Assembly (NCBI GenBank): GCA_947503175.1
Contig: CANNCO010000001.1
Location: 1,116,001 to 1,180,000 of the forward strand
Length of the DNA: 64,000 bases
From: an uncultured Paracoccaceae bacterium
GTDB taxonomy: Bacteria; Pseudomonadota; Alphaproteobacteria; Rhodobacterales; Rhodobacteraceae
Reading direction: 5' to 3'
Every line of letters begins with the position of its first letter. The stretch's first letter is position 1. Under the pieces are notes generated by a model that ran no database searches, was not told the origin of the DNA, and was given only the letters and a program-made list of their open reading frames with translations. Positions 53,141 to 63,067 of the stretch are shown here, one piece after another. Both the position numbers and the translations under genes were made by a program.

Positions 53141-53698
53141 TCACGATCCTTGCTTTGCCGACCCCCGTACCCAGCGGGTAAACTCGGTGCCCTGTGCATT
53201 CAGGACGCGGTGCTCCCGCCGTTCAAAACCCAAACTCTCGAAAACCGCCTTGGGGGCGAGGCCGCCCTGCCCCGTGAAAATCGGAAGGCCGCCCCCGAAT
53301 GTAACAGGCTCCACCGTAAGGTGGAGGTGATTGATGGCATTATGGGCCAGAAACCAGTCATGGACCGCCGTCCCGCCCAGGATTAGACCATGCTTCAATG
53401 GGTGGACATCCTCGACAAGCCCCGGCAACGCATCCGGGGTCAGGCCTTCGGGATGAAGCCAAAGCTGCGTCGGTCGCCGCCATCCGCCCCCAGCGGAAGA
53501 AAACACGACCCGGTGCCGGTCGGGGCGATCGGCGGCCTCGTGGGTGTGCCGGCCCATGACGCCCCAGTCTGCAGCCTCCACATCAGCAAAGAACAGCTCC
53601 TGCTCCTCGGCGCTGACCCATTCGGCAGGTGAATGGTCGGGCGCGCGGGCGATATAGCCGTCAAGCGTCGCGGCAACGGTGAGGGTGAACGTGGTCAT
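53141..53698 (-). CDS. Dihydrofolate reductase / RibD C-terminal family protein
   Basis: A 185-residue protein of the RibD C-terminal (bacterial DHFR-like) fold: FTLTVAATLDGYIA at the start, DWGVMGRHTHE in the middle, and GLILGGTAVHDWFLAHN followed by LHLTVEPVTFGGGLPIF. These proteins bind NADPH, but most have no tested function. ATG 53698 is used. Confidence 0.78.
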   Translation of the reverse strand: MTTFTLTVAATLDGYIARAPDHSPAEWVSAEEQELFFADVEAADWGVMGRHTHEAADRPDRHRVVFSSAGGGWRRPTQLWLHPEGLTPDALPGLVEDVHPLKHGLILGGTAVHDWFLAHNAINHLHLTVEPVTFGGGLPIFTGQGGLAPKAVFESLGFERREHRVLNAQGTEFTRWVRGSAKQGS

Positions 53699-53731
53699 CG
53701 CCGCGCGGCATGGAGCGCGCAAGGGAAGCTG

Positions 53732-54261
53732 TCAACCCTCGACCAGACCCTTCAGGTTGCCCAGACCCTTCTAAAATCCGCGCCGACCCAGCGGTCCATC
53801 ATCAGGCCCATCCAGCGGCCCATCGGGTTCATTCCCATATCGGTTTCAAAACCCCATGACACGATCGTGGTCCCGCCCCTCTCGGCAAGATCATAGGTCG
53901 CCGTCGCGACGCCCATCGGTCCGAAATCCAGCGCGGTCGTGACGCTCTTGTCCGGCTCGGTCGCGATGATCTCCTGTGTGCCGTTGCCGACCTCGGGATG
54001 ATCCGACGCCCAGGCCAGCTTCGCCCCCACGCCTTCATCCGGCCCGGTATAGGTCAGCGCGACGTCCGGATCGCGATCCAGCCACGGCGACCATTCGGCG
54101 GCAGCCTTGAGGCTGTTCAGATGTGGAAAGACTTCGGACGCGGGGGCATCGATTTCAACCGAACGGGCGACAGAGATATCGCGGGGGAGCAGATAAGCTA
54201 TGCCAACCAACACAATGAGTACGAAAACAATAAGTCCAACGATACGTTTGACAATTCGCAT
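53732..54261 (-). pseudogene. SRPBCC (polyketide cyclase-like) protein with an apparent 3' frameshift near 53772
   Basis: The frame from 54261 encodes an N-terminal membrane anchor (about 3-25, KRIVGLIVFVLIVLVGIAYL) and an SRPBCC fold ending in MMDRWVGADF. It then reads RRVWAT and stops at 53752. In the next frame the DNA encodes KGLGNLKGLVEG and stops at 53732-53734, the expected family ending. One missing base near 53772 (TTT-AG-AAG for TTT-GAG-AAG) would restore it. I give restored coordinates; the uncorrected frame is 53752-54261. Loss of the last helix may or may not abolish function. Confidence 0.7.
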
Positions 54262-54362
54262 TTCGGCCCCCTTCGCGACTTAATAAAGAATTCTACCGCG
54301 AAACACGCATTGACACCAACTCGCCGAGGACGGTTTGGTTCTGGCAGAACACCTTGGCACAG

Positions 54363-54752
54363 TCATAAGTTGGAACTCTTTTTCGTCGTCCGCATACTAA
54401 ACCAATCGACAAGATCATTGAAGCTCACCTCTCCAGTTGCCACCGCAACAACCGTATCATCGATCATCTCGCCCTGTGTTGGCTCGAAGACATACCCAGA
54501 GCGCTCAATAAGAGTTTCAGCGAGAATCCATGCACATCGTTTGTTGCCATCGACAAATGCATGGTTCTGAATAACCGCTTCGAGTAATGCAGCGGATTTT
54601 CTGTGAATAGACCGATGATAGCCAGAGTATGGCCTGAATATCGCTGACTGAGTGCCGTCGACCGACAGCACGCCTGGTCGCCCTCCGTATCGCAATGCTT
54701 CATCGTGAGTGCTGATCGCATCCGCTAGCGAAATGCGGTGGTGGCGGCTCAA
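54363..54752 (-). CDS. doc: Doc/Fic-family toxin (death-on-curing type)
   Basis: A 129-residue Fic-fold protein of the Doc type. The active-site motif HAFVDGNKR (H64 to R72) is canonical for Doc, which phosphorylates elongation factor Tu, rather than the AMP-transferring HPFxxGNGR form. No Phd antitoxin is next to it. Instead its start overlaps the stop of a YegP-like gene by four bases (ATGA). The region is more AT-rich than average, hinting at transfer. Toxicity is inferred from the family. Confidence 0.82.
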   Translation of the reverse strand: MSRHHRISLADAISTHDEALRYGGRPGVLSVDGTQSAIFRPYSGYHRSIHRKSAALLEAVIQNHAFVDGNKRCAWILAETLIERSGYVFEPTQGEMIDDTVVAVATGEVSFNDLVDWFSMRTTKKSSNL

Positions 54753-55186
54753 CGGTTAACAAGTCTTTTGAGTACGTCCTGCCGACGTTTGGAAACCGAC
54801 GTGACTGTCTCGATAGTTCGCTGCGAAGACTTTCCGAAATGTACTTGCTGTTCTTTTTCAGAGCCAACTATCTTGGCAACAGGGGCATTTTTCGCAACCA
54901 ACGCGATCCCGTTCTCGCGCAACGCCGCACTTTCGTAGGACTCGCTGGTACCGATGACCTCTCCATTGCCCGCCTTCAGGTTGAACCGGTGCTTGCCGTT
55001 CGAGGTTTCCTTGCGCTCGAACCGGGCGTCGTCCGCAGAGTTCTTGCGCACCGACTCGATACCGTTCATCGCGCTGGCCTTTTGCTTATAGCCCTCGCTG
55101 GCCAGAATGATCTCGCCATTCCCGGCCTTGAGCCGGAACCGGTATTCCCCGGCCTTGTCTATGTAGACTTCAAACGTGCTTGCCAT
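54749..55186 (-). CDS. YegP-like DUF1508 double-repeat protein with a basic C-terminal extension
   Basis: A 145-residue protein with two DUF1508 repeats: FRLKAGNGEIILASEGY near 17-33 and FNLKAGNGEVIGTSESY near 68-84. Typical YegP proteins end after the second repeat; this one has about 40 further residues (SEKEQQVHFGKSSQRTIETV then a Lys/Arg-rich helix). It is translationally coupled to the Doc toxin, with its gene first, as an antitoxin gene would be. It starts 10 bases after rpoD. An antitoxin role is a hypothesis. Confidence 0.78.
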   Translation of the reverse strand: MASTFEVYIDKAGEYRFRLKAGNGEIILASEGYKQKASAMNGIESVRKNSADDARFERKETSNGKHRFNLKAGNGEVIGTSESYESAALRENGIALVAKNAPVAKIVGSEKEQQVHFGKSSQRTIETVTSVSKRRQDVLKRLVNR

Positions 55187-55196
55187 TCTTCGAACC

Positions 55197-57203
<2,007 letters not shown>

Positions 57204-57228
57204 GGGCACTCCTGCAGATCGGATGTGG

Positions 57229-57271
57229 TGATTCGACTTACCGAATCATTTAGGGCGAATCAGTGATTCGC
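57229..57271. promoter_or_regulatory. Cluster of four GANTC sites in paired inverted repeats upstream of rpoD
   Basis: GATTC at 57230 and GAATC at 57243 form TGATTCG-N6-CGAATCA. GAATC at 57257 and GATTC at 57265 form the perfect palindrome GCGAATCA-G-TGATTCGC. GANTC is the target of CcrM, the cell-cycle methyltransferase of alphaproteobacteria. Methylation-sensitive control of rpoD is inferred. Confidence 0.6.
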
Positions 57272-57303
57272 AACCCGTTTACGTTGAATTCTTTGAAAGA
57301 GTG

Positions 57304-59238
57304 TCACTTCTCCGCACGTTCGCCAGCGTCCGAAAGACCGGCATCCCGCAGCAGTTTGTCAAATGCATCTCTTTCCTCCCGGTTGATTCGCACGCCATTC
57401 GGGGCAACCTCGAATTCCGTGCGATCTTCCTGCCCGCTGCGGCCTGCTTTCTCACGGGCCGCGGCAGCTTGCGCCAGCCGCCAGGTCACGCCCTCGTCGG
57501 CCAGTTCCGTCAGATCTTCCATGGCTTCCCGGATCTCCCGGTCGGCCCCTCTGCGGGCAGAGAGTTTTGCCAGACCTTCCACAATGCATTGGGCAGCAAG
57601 GTCATCGCCGTCGGCTTCGCGCGCGCCCGGCGCGTTTCGCACATGGCGAGGGGCAAAGAGCTTTTCAAGGGTTTCAGTCCCTGCCGCGGCGTCGATTTCT
57701 TCGCGGGTGTTACAGCGAAGCAGCGCATTGCGCACTTCGTTATGCTCATGCGTCGTCAGGTCCAGAGTTTCCAGCGCGCTTTCGAACCGCTCGATCAGGC
57801 TCGGATGGGTGACCAGCGCCGCCAGAATGACCGCCTCGCGCAGCACATCGGTCGTCGCATCGTCTCCAGCTGCCAACATCGTGGCCTTTGTCGCCGGCTG
57901 AACGACCGGCCCCTTCGGCGGCCATGTGCGCCCGCGGGAAAAGTTCGGTCGGTTCTGCCCGAAAAGCTCTGCCCGAAGTCTGCGGATCTCGTCGCCGTAA
58001 TGCGACCGGACAGACGGATCGGCGATTGTCCGAAGCGACTGGCGCAAATCGGCATCAAGCGCCGCCTTGCGCTCCGGGCTGTCAAACACCTTCCCCTCGG
58101 TCTCGCGTCGCCACAGAAGCTGCACCATGGGCAGCGAGGCATCCAGAAGTTCCTGCATCGCACCCGGCCCCCGGGCTTTCAAAAGGTCGTCGGGATCCTG
58201 ACCTTCCGGAAGCAGACAGAACCGCAGGGAATGGCCCGCCTCCAACAAGGGGAATGCGACATCGATCAGCCGCATCGCCGCACGCAGCCCCGCCGTGTCA
58301 CCATCGAGCGCGATCACCGGCTCGGGGTGAATCCGCCACATCAGGCGCAATTGGTCTTCGGTAATCGCAGTGCCCAAGGGCGCGACGGTGGCCGTGAACC
58401 CGGCCTCGGCCAACGCGATCACATCCATGTACCCCTCGGCCACGATCAACTGCTGATCCTTCCCCGCCGCCTCCCGCGCCGGGGCGTGATTGTAAAGACT
58501 GCGGCCCTTGTCGAAGAGTGGCGTTTCCGGCGAATTCAGGTACTTGGCCCGCGCATTGGGGTCCATCGCACGGCCACCCAGACCGATGGCCCGCCCCCGC
58601 GCATCGCGGATCGGAAAGATGATCCGCCCCCGGAACCGGTCATAGGCCGCGCCGCCATCATCGGGTTTTGCGGCAAGCCCTGCCTCGATTACTTGCTCTT
58701 CCGGAACATCCTTTTCTTTCAGATGCGCGAGAAGCCCTTGCCGGTTATCCGGCGCAAAACCGATCTCCCAGCGATCCTGCGCCTCGCCGGTCAGCCCGCG
58801 CCCGGCAAGGTAGTCGCGGGCCGCCGATCCCGCCGCGGTCTTGAGTTGCAGCCGGTAATGCTGCACCGCCATCTCCATGACCTCGGCCAGTCCTGCGCGC
58901 TTGTCGGCCTTTTCCTGTGCCCTCGGGTCGCGCGCGGGCATGGTCATCCCGGCCTCGCGCGCGAGGATTTCGACCGCCTCCATGAAGCCCACATTCTCGG
59001 TCTCGCGGACAAAGCTGATCGCATCGCCCTTGGCATGACAGCCAAAGCAGTAATAGAATCCCTTGCGGTCATCCACATGAAAAGAAGCGGTTTTTTCCTG
59101 GTGAAAGGGGCATGGCGCCCACATGTCGCCCTTACCCTGATTGGACTTGCGCGTGTCCCACAAGACCTTGCGCCCGGCCACCTGCGCCATGGACAGGCGG
59201 GTGCGCAGTTCGTCAAGAAAGCCGGGGGGCAGCGACAT
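57304..59238 (-). CDS. dnaG: DNA primase
   Basis: A 644-residue primase that makes RNA primers for replication. The CHC2 zinc ribbon uses C43, H46, C64 and C67 (CPFH and CFGC). The Toprim catalytic residues are in VAEGYMDVIAL and ALDGDTAGLRAAM. The C-terminal DnaB-binding domain covers roughly the last 150 residues. It lies upstream of rpoD with a 100-base spacer that contains the GANTC cluster. Confidence 0.94.
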   Translation of the reverse strand: MSLPPGFLDELRTRLSMAQVAGRKVLWDTRKSNQGKGDMWAPCPFHQEKTASFHVDDRKGFYYCFGCHAKGDAISFVRETENVGFMEAVEILAREAGMTMPARDPRAQEKADKRAGLAEVMEMAVQHYRLQLKTAAGSAARDYLAGRGLTGEAQDRWEIGFAPDNRQGLLAHLKEKDVPEEQVIEAGLAAKPDDGGAAYDRFRGRIIFPIRDARGRAIGLGGRAMDPNARAKYLNSPETPLFDKGRSLYNHAPAREAAGKDQQLIVAEGYMDVIALAEAGFTATVAPLGTAITEDQLRLMWRIHPEPVIALDGDTAGLRAAMRLIDVAFPLLEAGHSLRFCLLPEGQDPDDLLKARGPGAMQELLDASLPMVQLLWRRETEGKVFDSPERKAALDADLRQSLRTIADPSVRSHYGDEIRRLRAELFGQNRPNFSRGRTWPPKGPVVQPATKATMLAAGDDATTDVLREAVILAALVTHPSLIERFESALETLDLTTHEHNEVRNALLRCNTREEIDAAAGTETLEKLFAPRHVRNAPGAREADGDDLAAQCIVEGLAKLSARRGADREIREAMEDLTELADEGVTWRLAQAAAAREKAGRSGQEDRTEFEVAPNGVRINREERDAFDKLLRDAGLSDAGERAEK

Positions 59239-59291
59239 CGCGGCTAGTATCCTTCGGCAGCATGAGAGACTCGGTCAGCGACCAGACCTTA

Positions 59292-59834
59292 TCAGCGTCC
59301 CGCCTGCGCCGCCACCGACCGCATCGCCTCTTCCAGATCATGCACCGCCGTCTTCGCCATCGACCGGAACACGAGGATCTCCCATCGCTCCGCGCCTGTC
59401 CGAATCAGCGTCGCCGTCATATGGAACAACAGCGTCCGGGCCGCATGGCCCACCTCGAAAACACTGTCCCGCAGATCGACCGGCGTCAGCCGCGCCAGCA
59501 CCGCCGCCGCATCCGTCCCCTCCAGCACCAGCCAGGTCCAAGCGTCCGACTGATCGGTCAGCGCGGCACCCTTCAAGGCGACCTCCGGCCCCAGAACCAT
59601 CGCCTGCCCCGGCCCTGTCCAGACCACGCGGGCCCCGTCCTTGCCGGTCATCCGGTTGGGGTCCGGAAACTCCGCACCTATGGCTTTCTTCAAAGCTGCT
59701 GAGACCGATTTGGCTTTCCCGTCAAGCGGCGCAACGGAAGTGATATGCGTGGCCTCGACCTCGCTCAGCATAACCGACCCATGTCGCAGCGGAACCAACC
59801 CGGCAGCGGGTGATGTTGCGACAAGCTTAACCAC
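59292..59834 (-). CDS. soxG: Sarcosine oxidase gamma subunit
   Basis: A 180-residue gamma subunit of the heterotetrameric sarcosine oxidase. I use GTG 59834, overlapping the soxA stop by eight bases. The GcvT-like fold is suggested by WTWLVLEGTDAAAVLARL and the ERWEILVFRSMAKTAVHDLE C-terminus. It is the last gene of soxBDAG. Confidence 0.85.
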   Translation of the reverse strand: MVKLVATSPAAGLVPLRHGSVMLSEVEATHITSVAPLDGKAKSVSAALKKAIGAEFPDPNRMTGKDGARVVWTGPGQAMVLGPEVALKGAALTDQSDAWTWLVLEGTDAAAVLARLTPVDLRDSVFEVGHAARTLLFHMTATLIRTGAERWEILVFRSMAKTAVHDLEEAMRSVAAQAGR

Positions 59835-62757
59835 GAACGCGCCCTCCCTCGGGATCGAAAAACACGGGATCGCAGACCTCACAGATCACGTCTACATCCC
59901 GCACATGATCCTTTACCCGGATCTTTTCACCTGTCCGGTCCGGCCCGTACTTGAGGAAACCAAGTGCCAGATGCGTCTTCAGGGTCGGCGACCAACAGAC
60001 AGAGGTGAGATATCCCTGATCGTTCGCGGGCGTCAGCATGGCCCCGGGGCCGAAAAGATGCGCCCCAGCCGTCAGGCCGTTCTCCGGCTCGACCGGCTTC
60101 AATCCGACCAGACGTTCGCGCGCTTCATCGATCAGCCCAGGACGCCGCGACGCGGTGTTCCCGATACAGTCTTTCTTCGGCGACACCATTCGGCCCATAC
60201 CGATATCGAAAGCCGTGACCCGTCCGTGGATCTCGGCGTGCGTGATGAACCCCTTCTCGATCCGCAGGACGTTCAGAGCCTCCATCCCATAGGGTCCCCC
60301 GCCCGATGCTTCGGCGGCAGTCACGAGATGCTCCCACAATGACGCCCCGAACCGTGCCGGAACCGCAACTTCATAGGCATGCTCACCCGAGAACGAGATG
60401 CGGAACAAGCGCCCGGGAACGCCCGCCACACTGACAGAGCCGCAGGACATGAAAGGCCAGCTTTCCCCATCGATCGGCTTATCCAGCAGTCGGTTCAGAA
60501 GATCGCGCGACTTCGGCCCCGCCACCGCGAACTGCGCCCATTGCTCGGTCGTGGAGATAAATCGCACGTTCAGCTCGGGTCGCAGGCACTGATGCACGAA
60601 ATCCAGATGCTGCATCACCTCGCCCGCCGCCGCGGTGGTCGTGGTCATCAGGAAATGATCCTCGGCCATCCGCGCGGTTGTGCCGTCATCCATCACATGC
60701 CCGTCTTCACGCAGCATAAGGCCATACCGGACCCGCCCGACCTTCAGGGTTGAGAAAGTGTTGGCGTAGACAAAATCCAGAAAAGCCGCCGCATCAGGCC
60801 CTTGAATGTCGATCTTGCCAAGAGTCGAGACGTCGCAAACACCCACCGCCTTGCGAACATAGCCCACCTCGCGGTCGCAGGAGGTCCGCCAAGCGGCCTC
60901 GCCGCCTTTCGGGAAGTAGGACGGCCGGTACCAGAGCCCGGCTTCGACCATCACCGCGCGCCGGTCGACGCTGTCCCGATGAGAAGTGGTGAACCGCTGC
61001 GGGGCAAAACCCGCGCCGCGCGCACCGGCACCCAGCGCCGACAGGGACACCGGTACAAAGGGCGGGCGAAAAGTTGTCGTGCCGGTCTCCGGGATCGCGC
61101 GCCCCGTGACATCGGCAAGAATGGCCAAAGCACCCATGTTCGAGCTTTTGCCCTGATCGGTCGCCATCCCTTGCGTCGTGTAGCGTTTCATATGCTCCAC
61201 CGACCGGAAATTCTCCTTCGCAGCCAGTGTGATATCCTTCACCGTTACATCATTCTGGAAATCCAGCCAGGCCCGGCCTTTGCCGGGCACATGCCAAACG
61301 GGCTCCATGTTAGAAGACGCCTCGGAAGCCGTTGGCAAAGATAATTTTTTCGGCTTCACACCCAACGCCTCGAGCACCGTTTCCGCCGCCCTTACCCCGT
61401 CCGCCAAACACGCCGCAGTCAGAAACACGCCATTGGCCGCACCGCACGGGATCAGTCCGGGGACGGCGCCTTCGGCAGGCACGAAGGCCGCGATGTCCTC
61501 GCGCCAGACCGGGCGTCCGTTCATATGGCAGGTCAGATGCACCGACGGGTTCCAGCCGCCCGACACGGCCAGACAGTCGCTTGCAATCGTCCGCTCCCCG
61601 CCCTCATGACGGACCTTAACGTCACTCAGCCCTAAACGCCCCATCGTCCCGATCACCGCGCCTTCGGTGAAAACGGGGTAGTCATCCGATCCCGGTGCCT
61701 CGGCCCGCGTGTCGATCACGCCCGCAACCGTCACGCCCGCCGCCACCATATCGCGCGCCGTCCGATGCGCGTCGTCATTATTGGTGAACACCGTAACCCG
61801 CCTGCCCGGCGCCACGCCCCAGCGGTTCAGATAGGCCCGCACGGCCCCGGCCGTCATGATCCCCGGACGGTCATTGTCCCGAAACGCTATCGGCCGCTCC
61901 AGCGCACCCGCCGCTAATACGGCCTGCTTCGCAACGATATGCCAAAACGTCTCCAGCGGCGCATCACCCGCCGCAGCCACGTGATGCGAAACGCGCTCAA
62001 GCGCACCGTAGGTGCCACCGTCATAAGCGCCTGTAACTGTTGTCCGCAGCATCACCTGGACATTCGCCATGCTGTCCAGTTCGACCATGACATCCGCAAC
62101 CCAGTCAGGGCCCGGCCTGCCATCCACATCCTCGATCTCGGCCAGAAGACGCCCGCCCGCCCGCGCCTCTTCGGTCGCGAGGATCACATCCGCCCCGGCC
62201 CGGCCCGCAGCGAGTGCCGCCATAAGCCCCGCCGGACCCGCCCCGATCACCAGAACGTCGCAATGGGCATAGGCTCGGTCATAGCGATCCGTATCCGACT
62301 GGCCCGACAGCGCGCCCAGCCCCGCCGCCCGCCGGATCAACGGCTCGTACAGCTTCTCCCAAAAGCTGCGCGGCCACATGAATGTCTTGTAATAGAACCC
62401 CGCCGACAGGAAGGGCGACACCAGATCGTTAACCTGCATCGCGTCCCATTTAAGCGAGGGCCAGGCATTCTGACTATGGGCCTCAAGCCCGTCATATATC
62501 TCCTGCACCGTGGCCCGCGTATTGGGCGTCTGCACGGCCCCCCGTCCGATGCTGACAAGAGCATTCGGCTCTTCCGACCCGGCTGTCAGCGCGCCCCGGG
62601 GCCGGTGATACTTGAACGAGCGAGCCATCAACCGCACATCCGCCGCCAAGAGCGCCGAGGCCAGCGTATCGCCCGGATGCCCGCGATAGGTTTTGCCGTC
62701 AAACCGGAACGAAATCGTCTGTGACCGGTCGATCAGACCCTTTCCCTCGACCCTCAT
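59827..62757 (-). CDS. soxA: Sarcosine oxidase alpha subunit
   Basis: A 976-residue alpha subunit. The N-terminal ferredoxin-like segment (FRFDGKTYRGHPGDTLASAL) precedes an NAD-binding FAD-family domain (VIGAGPAGLMAALAAGRAG), and a C-terminal GcvT-like domain accepts the methylene group onto tetrahydrofolate (SFSGEHAYEVAVP and GMEALNVLRIEKGF). The complex oxidises sarcosine to glycine, 5,10-methylene-THF and H2O2. The start overlaps soxD by four bases. Confidence 0.93.
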   Translation of the reverse strand: MRVEGKGLIDRSQTISFRFDGKTYRGHPGDTLASALLAADVRLMARSFKYHRPRGALTAGSEEPNALVSIGRGAVQTPNTRATVQEIYDGLEAHSQNAWPSLKWDAMQVNDLVSPFLSAGFYYKTFMWPRSFWEKLYEPLIRRAAGLGALSGQSDTDRYDRAYAHCDVLVIGAGPAGLMAALAAGRAGADVILATEEARAGGRLLAEIEDVDGRPGPDWVADVMVELDSMANVQVMLRTTVTGAYDGGTYGALERVSHHVAAAGDAPLETFWHIVAKQAVLAAGALERPIAFRDNDRPGIMTAGAVRAYLNRWGVAPGRRVTVFTNNDDAHRTARDMVAAGVTVAGVIDTRAEAPGSDDYPVFTEGAVIGTMGRLGLSDVKVRHEGGERTIASDCLAVSGGWNPSVHLTCHMNGRPVWREDIAAFVPAEGAVPGLIPCGAANGVFLTAACLADGVRAAETVLEALGVKPKKLSLPTASEASSNMEPVWHVPGKGRAWLDFQNDVTVKDITLAAKENFRSVEHMKRYTTQGMATDQGKSSNMGALAILADVTGRAIPETGTTTFRPPFVPVSLSALGAGARGAGFAPQRFTTSHRDSVDRRAVMVEAGLWYRPSYFPKGGEAAWRTSCDREVGYVRKAVGVCDVSTLGKIDIQGPDAAAFLDFVYANTFSTLKVGRVRYGLMLREDGHVMDDGTTARMAEDHFLMTTTTAAAGEVMQHLDFVHQCLRPELNVRFISTTEQWAQFAVAGPKSRDLLNRLLDKPIDGESWPFMSCGSVSVAGVPGRLFRISFSGEHAYEVAVPARFGASLWEHLVTAAEASGGGPYGMEALNVLRIEKGFITHAEIHGRVTAFDIGMGRMVSPKKDCIGNTASRRPGLIDEARERLVGLKPVEPENGLTAGAHLFGPGAMLTPANDQGYLTSVCWSPTLKTHLALGFLKYGPDRTGEKIRVKDHVRDVDVICEVCDPVFFDPEGGRVRG

Positions 62758-63014
62758 TTGCCGCGCTCCGCCGCCGTGCGCGTCGCGCGGAACGCATGGG
62801 TCTCCGTATTCCGCTCCGCCACCAGCCATGTGGCGCAGGGCCCATGATACCAAAGCTCCTCGGTCCAGCCTGCCGGGTTCTCGCGATTGTGCAGGTACTC
62901 ATCCCACGCGGCACCGCCCGCCTCCGGCGCAGGGCGGTCACACAAAAGCGCATGTCCGCGATAGGTGAACTCGCGGCTGTCCCGCGGCCCGCACTGGGGA
63001 CAGGTCACTTGCAT
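62754..63014 (-). CDS. soxD: Sarcosine oxidase delta subunit
   Basis: An 86-residue delta subunit with a zinc site (CPQCGPRD near the N-terminus, a later Cys-His pair in ALLCDRP and WYHGPCATWL). The WDEYLHNRENPAGWTEELWY segment is the family signature. ATG 63014 is chosen; the frame from 63050 has no support. It overlaps soxA. Confidence 0.9.
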   Translation of the reverse strand: MQVTCPQCGPRDSREFTYRGHALLCDRPAPEAGGAAWDEYLHNRENPAGWTEELWYHGPCATWLVAERNTETHAFRATRTAAERGK

Positions 63015-63067
63015 TCCATCAGTCCTTCGTCTTGTCCGAAATACGCACAATCCGACATCTCAATCCC

